Origin: Tieghemostelium lacteum
Lineage: Eukaryota; Evosea; Eumycetozoa; Dictyosteliales; Raperosteliaceae
NCBI GenBank assembly: GCA_001606155.1
Contig: LODT01000031.1
Span: 62,001 to 126,000 of the forward strand
DNA: 64,000 nucleotides
Direction of reading: 5' to 3'
Positions 45,367-56,546 of the stretch are shown piece after piece. Numbering within the stretch: the stretch's first letter is position 1; each line of letters starts with the position of its first letter. Below the pieces are notes generated by a model, which worked only from the letters and a program-made list of their open reading frames with translations, had not been told where the DNA came from and searched no databases. The position numbers were made by a program, and so were the translations under genes.

Positions 45367-48300
45367 TTATTGATCTGGTGAATTGAAATTTATGGTATCA
45401 GCTCTGGAATATTTTTGTCTGGCTCTCATTACAACAGTTAGAGCTTTAGCGGCGACATTTACATTGATATTTGGATTTGGACCACCATTTTCTGATGGAG
45501 TTGTAGGTTTAGTTGTTTCTTCTGTTGGTTTTTTAGATTTTAATGCACTTTTAAGTTTTGAACTTGTAGATTTTGATGTACTAGTTGTAGTTGTAGTTGT
45601 AGTTGTCGATGAAGGTGGTGAGATGCTACTGCTACTACCAGAAAGAGATGATGTAGAACTACCAACTATATCATCAATACTAGAGGATGAAGGAATAGAG
45701 GAAGAAGGTACAACTTTCTTTTGTCTTCTCTGTTTGAATGCGTCACCATCACGTACAGATTGCATGATATCGTCAACCATTGCATCAAGTACCACTGCAG
45801 ATGACCCTTTTCCTTGTGAACTCTTTCCATTTAGACTTGTGCTACTACTGGACATCTTTTTAACAGCTTGAATTTTCTTTGCTTTGAGTTCGTCTCTTTT
45901 CATTGCTCTCTCAGCTGCCTCTTTCTCTCTCTGGAAATCTTTCCAAGATTTATCAAAAGTCAGTATGAAACGATTGATAAACGAAAAGAACTCTTCAGAA
46001 GGTGTCTTTGGTTCCTCTCCAAAGAGCATAGTAATCTTTTCAAATTGTTTCTCAGCTTCTCCGTATTGCTCCTGTGCAATCTTCAATTCAATCTTTGCAT
46101 CCTTTATAAATCCATCAATAGTATGGAAAAAGTAAGTTTCATCTTTAGTTCTCTTCATTTTCTCTAAACCACTAATCACAGCATCCAAATCTTTCTTCAA
46201 AGTATTCAGCTCTCCCATTATAGTAGATAACGATATCTTACTAGCCTCAGCCACCAATGATAAATCTTGAATAAACTGTAATGATTCTGGGAACTTTTGT
46301 TCAATTTCACTAATTACATAAACTAAAAGATTTGACTTATTATTAAATGTTTTGGTATCTGTTAACTATAAAAGTCATTTATAATTAGTATCTATAAGAT
46401 CTTAAGTGTTTAGATAGATCAATATACAAACTTTTAATAAACCATCTAATTTAAAACCATAACAGTCACCTCTTGAGGTGCCTCCATTTAAAAAGTTACC
46501 TATAATTAGAATGACTTCTATAACTTTAAGGAAATGTTTTGAAGTTTGGATTTGGTCTAGTGCTTTACAGAAGAGGTCTAAATCAGGTTTGATTTCTTTT
46601 AGTTTATCAGGGAATGATGATTTCAAAATAAAGGCTTTAACTCTTTCGTGGAGATAGGTGACAGTTTCAATCTCTAATAAGAACTGTTCAGGTTTAGCTA
46701 GTAATTTAGTATCGGAATTCTGTTTGAGGAAATCTCTGATGGCTTCCATATCTTCCTCAGTTGGTAAATGCTGTTCTAAACCTTTAAGTGACTCCAAAGT
46801 AAACAGTTCTTCATCTAGTGTATAAATTGCATTTTTAATGTCATTTAGAGAACATTTAAATTTACTTAAATAGATTGCCAAATTCTGTGATTTCTTTGGA
46901 TCGATAACAGATACACTTCCAGGTTTCAATATTACTCCACTAGCTGCCAAACTACTCTTTTTATCACCTGCACCTCCGAGACTCTTTAGATCCTTTGTCT
47001 CAGGAGTTGAGAATAGGTTCTCAATTTCTTGAATATTCAACCAATCTGTTTTTATATTACCTAAATTACAGAATATAGTTTCACCTAGTTTTCTATTGGG
47101 GATCTTTGTCCATTGCAACTGTTTGACTTTTATAACTGGTTTGGAAATTTGGAATTTTGGTGCGTTGGAAGGTAATTTGTTACCACCGGTAAGTGAGGAT
47201 AAAATACCTCCTTTGCCCATGGGAGGTGGAGGTGGAGGTGGTCCTCCTCCATTCATTGGAGGTGGAGGTGGGGGAGGAGGTCCTCCACCATTCATTGGAG
47301 GTGGTGGTGGAGGTGGAGGTCCACCAATAATAGGTGGTGATGTAGTTTCGGAAGTACTATTATTATTACTATCAACAATACTATTAACCTCATTTGAGGA
47401 TGTAGAAGGTGTAAGATTTGTAGGTGAGGTGGTTACTTTAGTTGCAGATGGTTCTTTTTTTAAAATTGATTTTGGTGGTTTGGAATCTGATGATTTTGGT
47501 GGTTTTGAATCTGATGATTTTGGTGGTTTGGTTTTTCCTGGTTTTGGTGGTTTTGATGAAGTTGCGTTACTACTATTCGATGTGGAAGTTGTACTACTAT
47601 TACTACTGCTATTGTTACTATTATTGGTATTGGAAGTGGAGGTAGTTTCATCTTTTGTAGGTGGTTCAAAAGATGGCATACCAGGAGGTGGTGTAAAAAA
47701 ATTTGAATCTAAACGACGTATAGTTTGTTTTTTAAGATTTTGAATCTCTTGATCTTTCATTTTTACAGTGGCAAACATGTTGCTTTTCAAAACGGAGGTT
47801 TCTTGTTGTCTAGAAGCAAGTTCTTGAGTTGCAACATTTAAATCAAATGAAACCTTTTTCAATTGATCTTTGGTTTTGGAGAGCTCTTCTAGTACCTGTT
47901 GATACTCAGATTGCAAAGCTACACTAGGTGCTACAGATGCCAATAGATCGTCTAATCCAATTTTTTCACCTTCTTCTCCTATGAGAGGTTTGTTGAGTGT
48001 GACTTGTTGAATGAGTTTCTCAATGAGGAACCAAGTGAGCATACTGGTATCAGAGTCTGATGGTACCGACAGTAGACACTGAAGAATGTGTAAGAATGGG
48101 TGATGTAGGGGACGTTGTTGAACCTGTTTGTGGATGGCTTCAAAGACCTCTTTAGGATCATTGATATTGAAATCTAAACCTGCAAATTGTTCACTGAGTT
48201 CCTCTTGATCAGTTCTAGCTTCGTCTTCATAGACATCAATTTGAGTGAGTAAATCAGGGTATTCATCATAAGGTAGATTCTTATTGTCTTTAATCAGATC

Positions 48301-49241
48301 GTCTAATTCCAATCGAGAGAACTCTGTTCTCAATTGAACTCTTTCATCGATTTCCTCTGAACTATTGACAAGACCATTAATCAAAGACAGACATGTAGTT
48401 AGATACTCTTTGTCGTCTTTCATCTTTCTCATAGATTCAACGAGATAGGTGAATCTAAATCTCTCTTTTCTCTGCTGTTTGAAATGTGTCATTGCTTCGA
48501 GGACTAGTTGATAACCCTTCGAAGAGATGATACAAACAGCCGTCAGAATCTCGAATACCGAACATCTAGTATCCACTTTCTGACAATCCATTGACAGAAT
48601 CAACTTTGACATTGAATTCTCCGCTGCTAAAGCTCTATCAATTCCATACTTTGTATTAAACAGTGATAATAGACATGTAACTGTAAGTGACTGTAATATC
48701 ACATCTCCATTATTCTGAATTCCTCCATGATTAGTTTGTTTTTCAATGTGAACTAGAACATCTAATAGTGCTTCAATACCTCCACAATCAATATATGATT
48801 TACTCCACTGTGCTGGTTTACTCTGTAATGTCGAACATAACGACGCTAAAATCTCTATATTTGGAAGTAATTTTATAGTATTTACAAAAAATTCTGGAGT
48901 ATCTACTGCTTTTCCTCTCTACATTAATTCAAAGTATATAAAAGTGAGTGGGAGTGGGTTCTAACTAAAATTTTAATAAATTTTTTACATACATCTGAAT
49001 CATTTAATTTATGATCACCATTCATTGATGGTGAATAATCTGGATTCATTGAATTATAAACTGAAGATGTAACACCAGGTGGTGAAAATGATGAATATGC
49101 CATAGAATATCTCTTATTGGCTTTAGCTGGAAGTGATTGTAGAAATTCATTTTCATTCAATTCCAAACTATCTCTATTACCATTTGAAATACTACCACCT
49201 GTTTTTCCACCTTCTTTCTTTTTTCTAGAAAATAATCTCAT
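45367..49241 (-). CDS. Diaphanous-related formin (GBD/FH3-FH1-FH2-DAD)
   Basis: Three exons, 49241-48993, 48918-46432 and 46365-45367, give 1244 residues. The joins read LNDSD|RGKAVDTPEFF and LDGLLK|LTDTKTFNN, the second inside FH2 where related formins read KLxDTK. Exon 2 is open from its acceptor, so internal starts are not needed. The GBD/FH3 armadillo region spans about 80-430, then a coiled coil. FH1 is three runs of 7-8 Pro separated by MNGGG (about 609-665), followed by FH2 (VKQLQWTKIPNRKLGETIF...VILIIGNFLNGGTSRGDC). A DAD-like motif is near 1100 (VLDAMVDDIMQSVRDGDAF, then basic RRQKK). It nucleates actin filaments under Rho-GTPase control, and the DAD implies autoinhibition. Confidence 0.92.
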
Positions 49242-49589
49242 TTTACTCTTTTTTCTTTACTATCCAACTAAACTAATATTACTGATAGGTAAACTTCTGC
49301 CTGATTAGTGATTTTTTTTTTGTTTGATGGTAAAATTTGAATTTAATTTATCAATCAAATATAAAGTAAATAAATAAAAAAAAATGTAGTAGTAGTTAAA
49401 AAAAAATAATAAAATGATGTAAACCTAAAAATAGATAAATAAATAAAATAAATAAATGTGTGTTTGTGTAAAAAGAATATTTGTAACAAAAAAAAAATAA
49501 AAAATTTTATGTAATTGATTTTTGGATTTATTTTTTTTTATTTGAAAATGGTGAATTCAAATAAAATTTCAATAAAAAAATTTGATTAA
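49242..49589. promoter_or_regulatory. Upstream region of the formin gene
   Basis: These 348 nt of A/T-rich sequence, with long A runs (for example near 49490) and AAATA repeats, lie between the formin start and the aminotransferase end. No gene is seen. Confidence 0.4.
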
Positions 49590-50990
49590 TTAATTGTTGT
49601 TTTGAGAGTTTGGATGTGATTTAATTTTTAAAAGATTTTCGTGAGCCTTATCGAGAACCTCATCTTTTTTACAGAAACAGAATCTAGCATAGTTGGCAGA
49701 TTGGTGTTGGTGATCCTCAGAGTAGAATGCTGATGGGGGAATAGCAGCAACACCAATTTCGGTGGTTAACCATCTACACATATTCCAATCTCTAAGATGT
49801 TTACCCATACCTGTAATAGAGGTATTCTTACCGTCTTCACCATTCAATTGAATCTTACTAGTATCACCTAGTACAAAATAAGCACCTTGAGGTACAACTG
49901 GATCGAAACCAGCTTGAGTTAGAGTATTTACAAGTTTATCACGTTTCTTTTGATAACTTGATTTAAACTCTTCAAAATATCCAATAGATTGCGCCTTCTC
50001 AATGGAGATTGCAACGGCTTCTTGAGCTGGATTAGGAGTACTAAATGGAATGTATTGATGTGTATTTGCAATGGCTTTCAAAATGGGTTTAGGTCCTATA
50101 CACCACCCAATTTTCCAACCTGTGATAGAGAAAGTCTTTCCTGCTGATCCTATTGTGATTGTACGTTCATACATATCAGGAAGAGTTGCAAATCTCTCAT
50201 GTTTGTTTTGGTCAAATACCAACCATTCATAAACCTCATCGCTTATCACCATAGCTGATGGATGTTTTCGTACTATATTTGCAATTTCTTCTAGTTCTTG
50301 TTTACTGTATACTTTACCCACTGGATTATGTGGATTATTCAATAACAATAATTTAGTTTTCTCTGTAAATGCTTGTTGAAGTTCATTCATATCAAGTTTC
50401 CAATCAGCTGATGATCTCCCTTGTCCCTTCTGTCTATTCTCTCTTAGTGTTACATACTTTGGTATACCACCAGCCATCAATATGGCACCTGTATAGATAT
50501 CAAAATAAGGTTCAATCAAAATCACTTCGTCACCAGGTGACACTACAGATTGTATAGTTGCAAATATACCTTCTGATGCACCTACAGTTGTAACAATCTC
50601 AGTCAAAGGATCAATTTCTCTCTTAAACAATGGTGAATACATTTTAGAAATTGCATTCACAAGTCTCAAATGTCCAGCTGAACGTGCATATTGATTCAAT
50701 CCACCTTTTTCAACAGATTCTATCAGTGCATCTGTTACAAACTTTGGTGGTTCAAAATCTGGAAATCCTTGTCCCAAATTTACGGCCTTGTATTGTATAG
50801 ATAATGGTGAGAATTCTATTTCAAATTCCTATATTAATATAACTGTAATTTATCACATCTATTCCTGTAATATAATATATTCTAACTCTTTATTCATACC
50901 TAACCAAACTGAAGGTTGAAATGAACTAGTTTGAAGAGATGGTTTAAAATTAAAATTTGACATTAACTTAATACAATGTCTTCTAAACAT
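49590..50990 (-). CDS. ccbl: Kynurenine aminotransferase / cysteine-S-conjugate beta-lyase
   Basis: Exon 1 is 50990-50900 and exon 2 is 50815-49590, with an 84-nt intron in phase 1, giving 438 residues. The chosen acceptor (GAAATAG) restores SVWLEFSPLSIQYKAVNLGQGFPDF, which follows the family pattern (W.EF..LA...VNLGQGFPDF). The nearer ATATAG acceptor would give a stop. This is a fold-type I PLP enzyme: NNPHNPVGKVY, ISDEVYEWLVFD and the PLP lysine in SAGKTFSITGWKIGW (about 255). It transaminates kynurenine and glutamine-type amino acids. The N-terminus MFRRHCIKLMSNF is basic and could be a mitochondrial presequence; a second Met follows at residue 10, so two forms are possible. Confidence 0.92.
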
Positions 50991-51206
50991 AATGAACTGC
51001 AAAAAAATTTATACTTAAAAAAAATATATTAATTTAAAAAAAAATTGTAGAATAAAATAGATCTTAAAGAAAAAATATTATTCCTTATTCTAAAGGTGTA
51101 AATAATAATTATTATTAACTTTCAAAGCTGTGTATAATAATTTGTTTTCAGATTTAAATTATAGATTGAAATTTCAGATTTTTTTATTTTTAATTTAATT
51201 GTAAAA

Positions 51207-52847
51207 ATGATTCAAAGATATTTAATTAGTAAAATTTTTGAATATTTGTATCATAACTATCCAAATAATCGAAAAAGGTTATATTCATTAATTCAATTAT
51301 TGTCAAAAGATTTTAGAGATAATGTTGCCCCTTCATTTGGGTATTCTCATATAATAAATAATAAGAAACAACTAGAAGAGTTTTTAAAATACAATCATTA
51401 TGGTCCTAGAATGAAATTGACATTGAACTATATAGAGTTCATTGAATTTACAGAAGAATTCAATTGTAAATTTGTACCTTATATATCACAGTTGTATGTC
51501 AGTTATAAACACAACTTGGACTACTTCACTAAATTCTATGAATCTAAATCACTAGTTCATCTAGTTTTATCAAACTCACCTCTGGATATATCAAATTTCT
51601 TAGATTCTCTATCTCAATTGGACCAATGCCCTATACTTGATACTCTAGAGTCACTGGAATTCAATGTACTTTCACAGCATGATAGCCAACAAGTTGACTT
51701 TTGTAAAGTTGCCAAAGCATTTAAGGAGTCAAGTAAGATACATACTATCAAGGTACAAGGGTTAATCCATTTTTCTGTAATTGAAAATGCTAGCATGTTA
51801 CTGAAATTCACAGGACTAAAGGAAATTCTATTGTGTAATGTGAATAATGTGGTATATGTAGTTCAGAGTATATTTTCAGATCACCGATCACCAATTGAAA
51901 AACTCTCTATTGAATATAATTTTATACCTGAAGAAACAGAGATTACCACTATTTTATCTGAATTGGTAAAAAGTAACAATTTAACAGATTTGAACATAAA
52001 TATGGCAAAAGTTTCTGTGGGGGAATTAGTGGGGTTTCTAAATGAAGCTAAATCTCTTAAATCAATTTCAGGTAGTTTCTTAATGCTTGAACAAGACATA
52101 CTGTTGCCTACAATTCACAGTAAATCGTTGGAACATATGAATATAGATATGAATTATAATTCAAATAATGAGGAATTTGATATTCACAATCTATGGACAA
52201 ATTCAAGAATTGTAAGCACAACTCTAAGTAAACTTGATAATCCTCATCAATTTCAATTTTTAGAGACTATTAGATATTCTCTAAAAAATCATGACTTAAC
52301 TTACATTTGTAATATAATTAAGTTTAATATGAAGTCTCTGAAGAATTTCACAATTTTAAATCCAAGGAGACTAAAGTTTACAAATTTTGATCCATTATAT
52401 GAATCATTATCACATAATAGTCACTTGGAATCATTTCATCATAATTTATTCGTTCCCCATAAAATATTAAAAAGGTTTATACTATCAAATCATAAATCTA
52501 TAAAAGCAACATCCTTGATGTGTTTGAAACCATATTCATTAGCTAAATTCTCATCAATTATACACAATAATTCAAAGATTACTAAATTGGAAATTATATT
52601 AATAGGTGAAGTCGAAAATGTTACACCTTCTCTTTGTACAATACTCAGATTAAATCACATTGAACAAATTACATTCCGCTTAGATTTTAATCATATCAAC
52701 CCAATAGAATCTGGAATGGACCAATTGATAGAAGTTATCAAAGAGAATATATCACATCTATATCATCTTGAATTTATAACATTTGGTGAACTTACGCTTA
52801 CCAAATACTGTAAAGACAACTTTTTTAATTTAAATAAAATCAAATAA
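51207..52847 (+). CDS. F-box/LRR-like family protein D
   Basis: A single exon of 546 residues. The N-terminus (MIQRYLISKIFEYLYHNYPN...LYSLIQLLSKDFRDNVAP) is F-box-like. The rest is leucine-rich with irregular LRR-like repeats (LVHLVLSNSPLDISNFLDSL, LTDLNINMAKVSVGELVGFL). It belongs to the same wide family as the cluster near 30 kb but lacks its STPYGYG motif. The function is unknown; a substrate receptor of an SCF ligase is the likely type. Confidence 0.8.
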   Translation: MIQRYLISKIFEYLYHNYPNNRKRLYSLIQLLSKDFRDNVAPSFGYSHIINNKKQLEEFLKYNHYGPRMKLTLNYIEFIEFTEEFNCKFVPYISQLYVSYKHNLDYFTKFYESKSLVHLVLSNSPLDISNFLDSLSQLDQCPILDTLESLEFNVLSQHDSQQVDFCKVAKAFKESSKIHTIKVQGLIHFSVIENASMLLKFTGLKEILLCNVNNVVYVVQSIFSDHRSPIEKLSIEYNFIPEETEITTILSELVKSNNLTDLNINMAKVSVGELVGFLNEAKSLKSISGSFLMLEQDILLPTIHSKSLEHMNIDMNYNSNNEEFDIHNLWTNSRIVSTTLSKLDNPHQFQFLETIRYSLKNHDLTYICNIIKFNMKSLKNFTILNPRRLKFTNFDPLYESLSHNSHLESFHHNLFVPHKILKRFILSNHKSIKATSLMCLKPYSLAKFSSIIHNNSKITKLEIILIGEVENVTPSLCTILRLNHIEQITFRLDFNHINPIESGMDQLIEVIKENISHLYHLEFITFGELTLTKYCKDNFFNLNKIK

Positions 52848-52983
52848 AATTACAATTTATACAATATCTAAATTGGTAATAAAAAATATTAGATATTGAT
52901 TTTATATTTAAATTACATTAAATATAGATATATGAATAAATTTAAATCTTTTTTATTTTTTTTTTTTATTAATTTTATTTTTG

Positions 52984-55055
52984 ATGTCATCCCCACATTG
53001 CAATAGTTCGTCTGAAGATGAAGAAGAGATAATTGAAGAAGAAGGGAACATTGTTACCCCAATAAAGACTCAAAAAACAGAAGACCTCAATAGTTCTCTT
53101 GGTACACCTACATCTTTCCCCAAGACAGTACCAAGTCTTGGTGGATTGACTTTTGATAGGTCCTTATTGAACAACAATACAAATTCAACAAATAATGGAC
53201 AACAAAAAAGAAATAAAGTTAATAATAGTAATGAATATGAACCATCAGATGAAGAGATACTCAAAACATTGAGTACACCAGAGGATTTAAAATTGATAAA
53301 TACAGAATTTCAAAGAGGAGGTAATGCAACTAGTGCCACAGGTTTTGGTAGTAAAATTCTACAGAGTATGGGTTATCAAGCTGGTGAAGGTTTAGGTATT
53401 GATAAAAGTGGTAGAGTTGAACCAATAGCGCATACACATCCTCAAGGAAAAGGTGGTGTCGGTGCAGAAGTTGGTTTACCTGATTTTTACAAAAAACAAA
53501 AACATGATTTATCTTTAGAGGAACTAGCATTTCCTTATCGTCAGGAGGTTGAATATATTCAATCGGATGGACCAGATTCATTTGACTTACCAGAGGATCT
53601 ATTTAGTCACTTGAAATTAGGTGAAAAGGGACAAGAACCACCAAGAGGTGAATACTGTCCAATAGAGAAAATTGATGAACTAGAAAGACATAAATCAGGT
53701 TTAGATAATCTAGATCCTAATATATTTCATCATGCCAGAAGAAAATCGAATCCCTATGAGTCTATTAAAGGTGCCATATTCCTAAATAGAGCTGCTGTCA
53801 AAATGGCTAATCTTCAAGCTTTAACCAATGTTTTGACACCTCTAGCTCCAGTTCCTGAAAAAACGAAAGAATTTATATATTTTGCAGATGTTTGTGCAGG
53901 TCCAGGTGGATTCACAGAGTATACCTATTGGATGAAAACAGATGGTGGAAAATTAATTAATGACTATGGAAAGGATTTAAATGATTTGGTTAAAGGTTTT
54001 GGGTTCACTCTAAAAGGTGATTGTGACTGGAATTTTAATAAGTTCTCTAAAGAGATTCCTCACGATAATTTTGATGTCTCTTATGGCGAAGATGGTACCG
54101 GTGACATTTTAAAAAGTGAAAATATTAGAAATTTCTCGGAGAGAGTTAGTCAAGGTACCAATGGAAAAGGTTTGAATTTCTTTATGGCAGATGGAGGTGT
54201 TTCAACAGATGGTAATCAAAACAAACAAGAATTCCTTTTACAGCATTTGGTGTTGTGTCAGTTTCTGACCATGTTTGAGACTTTGGGTGAAAAGGGTCAT
54301 TTCATCTGTAAGATCTTTGATACTTTTAATTCATTTACGGTGGGGTTACTCTACTTGGTATTTAAGAGTTTTGGTCAATTTGCAATTGTTAAACCTTATA
54401 CCAGCAGACCACTGAACTCTGAAAGATATGTAGTTGCTAAAAATCTCAAACAGTACAGACCAGAGAAATTGATAAAATATCTACACCATATTAATGAGAA
54501 GATCAATAGTGGCCATAGTGTATTGGAAATTATCAATAAGTGTGATGTTGATCCCAGATTTGAAGAGTACATTAGTAAGACCTCAAAACAAATCTGTGAG
54601 AAACAAATTAAGGCTTTTGAATTCTTTAAAAAGTATGTCGAAGATGAAAACTTGGTTCAACCTGACCACGAAGAAATTAGAAAATATTGTCTAACTGAAT
54701 GGGGTTTACCACAAGAAACCTCTAGAGCTCCATTTAGAAATAGAGGTGGTTTCCATAACCAAAATAGACATAACCCATATGGTAACAGAGGTAATTACAA
54801 TAACGTAAACAATGAAAATGGTGGTTATAATAATAATAATAATAATTTTCAAAATAATAGAGGTGGTTATCAAAATAACAGAGGTAACTATCAAAATAAT
54901 AGAGGTAATTATCAAAGAGGTAGAGGTAATTATCAAAATAATAGAGGTTTTCACCATAATTCTGGTGATTCTCAAAATATTAATCAAGGTAAACCTAGAT
55001 ATAATAATAATCCAAGATTACCACAAAATAGTAATCAACATTACCCCTATAATCC

Positions 55056-55086
<31 letters not shown>

Positions 55087-55305
55087 TACCCCTATAATCC
55101 ACAACAATTCCAACAATATCCATACCAACAACAGCAACAATTATTTAACCAAGTTAATAATCTACCCCAAGAACCTTCAGAATCTCCTAAAAAAAGACCA
55201 AGAGAAGAAGCACCAGAAGCTAAACCACTTCCAAAAATTGATGCAACTAATCCAGATATACTTAAAGCTGTGGCTAGTAGAAAAGTTGTCAAAGAAAAAC
55301 AATAA
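52984..55305 (+). CDS. cmtr1: Cap-specific mRNA 2'-O-methyltransferase 1 (CMTR1)
   Basis: A single exon of 773 residues. The frame opens one codon earlier at a TTG, and the ATG at 52984 is the real start. After an acidic start (SSSEDEEEIIEEEG) comes a G-patch at about 112-165 (ATGFGSKILQSMGYQAGEGLG). A RrmJ/FtsJ methyltransferase follows: SAM motif DVCAGPGGFTEY and the K-D-K-E tetrad at about Lys273 (RAAVKMAN), Asp402 (MADGG), Lys442 (ICKIFD) and Glu480 (NSERYVV). It methylates the first transcribed nucleotide of capped mRNA in the nucleus. Dictyostelid additions are an RGG/Asn-rich region (about 580-670), a Gln-rich part and a basic KKRPREE near the end that may be a nuclear signal. Confidence 0.93.
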
Positions 55306-55374
55306 AATGTGTATTGTTAATGATGACAAAAATACTCTAGTTTGGATTTTTTTTAATTTTCGTTTTATAATGTG

Positions 55375-56409
55375 ATGGGAGACAACAATGAAGATATTAT
55401 TAAAACGTTAAAAAACAAAGGATTAGATAAAAACGTGAGAGTATTAAAAAATGAGAATACAGGTGCAATAGTTTATTTAGTAGGAACACATCATTTATCC
55501 AATCACTCAAGTAAAGAACTTAGAGATGTGATTGAGATTGTAAAACCAGATACAGTATTTTTAGAACTATCTTTAGATAGAAAGATATTGTTAGTATTAG
55601 ATGACAAAACTCTATTGGATTCACTCAATAAACGACCAAAATTGAGATGGTTCAATGACAGTATTGTAGATTTCACCTTGTCATTAGTCAATGTAGTAAT
55701 GTATTACAGTTCAAAATTTACAGATCAGATACCAACTCCGATAATTGGTAATGAATTTAGAATTGCTAATCAATACGCTCAAAAAAATAAATGTAAATTG
55801 GTATTGGGTGACCGTGACCATAATGCAACTTATAATAGAATTGCAAATTCATTAGATTGGTCCACACTATTGAAACTTAGTGTATCAGCTTTAGCTGGTC
55901 TATTCTATTTATCTACCAATAGTAAAGAAACTGTAGTTAAACAATATAATCTAGAAAATCAAAAGTATCTTGTTGATTTAGATCAATATGAAGGATACGC
56001 ATTTCCAGAACCTGTAAATAAAATTTTGGTAGATGAAAGAGATAGATTTATGGCTAGCACACTAAGAGATCTAAAAGAAAGTAAAAGAATAATTGCAGTG
56101 GTTGGTAAAGGTCATGTAAAAGGAATTTCAAAGTATTTAAATGAACCAACTGAAGGTTTCTATCTACGAAGAGATCTTGAAGAATTTACCGAACCTACCT
56201 TTATATCAAAATACTCTTATCCAATAATGTTAGCAACTCCCATATTATCGGTATCAGCATTGCAAACCTACGCTATAAATAGATTTCTATTGTATAGAAA
56301 ATTACCAGTCAATAACCGACAAAAGCTCATATGCTTTTCATTATTGTCTGTTGCTAATACATTTTTATTAGGTAGAACATTAACATCCATACAAAATAAA
56401 TTTGATTAA
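55375..56409 (+). CDS. trabd: TraB-family protein (TRABD-like)
   Basis: A single exon of 344 residues, starting at the ATG at 55375, since the preceding GTG is in frame but unlikely. TraB/PrgY family landmarks are VYLVGTHHLSNHS (about 33-45), KPDTVFLELSLDR and the late VVGKGHVKGI, which hold the conserved His and Glu residues. Two hydrophobic segments near the C-terminus (PIMLATPILSVSALQTYAIN and the stretch after KLICFSLLSV) suggest a membrane anchor, as in TRABD, which is reported at the mitochondrial outer membrane. The gap to cmtr1 is only 69 nt on the same strand. Confidence 0.88.
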   Translation: MGDNNEDIIKTLKNKGLDKNVRVLKNENTGAIVYLVGTHHLSNHSSKELRDVIEIVKPDTVFLELSLDRKILLVLDDKTLLDSLNKRPKLRWFNDSIVDFTLSLVNVVMYYSSKFTDQIPTPIIGNEFRIANQYAQKNKCKLVLGDRDHNATYNRIANSLDWSTLLKLSVSALAGLFYLSTNSKETVVKQYNLENQKYLVDLDQYEGYAFPEPVNKILVDERDRFMASTLRDLKESKRIIAVVGKGHVKGISKYLNEPTEGFYLRRDLEEFTEPTFISKYSYPIMLATPILSVSALQTYAINRFLLYRKLPVNNRQKLICFSLLSVANTFLLGRTLTSIQNKFD

Positions 56410-56546
56410 AGTGGGTGGGATAGTTGGAATCCATAAATTTAAACAGTTAAATATAGTTGGGTGGTTTATTTTGTAACAAATGTATTTTTTACAATAAATT
56501 AAAACAATAATGTTGGGAAAATGAACACAAAAAGTTGGAGTGGGAT

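Noticed and set aside
47096-47743. Glycine-rich frame opposite the formin
   Set aside because: It is the complement of the poly-proline FH1 region.
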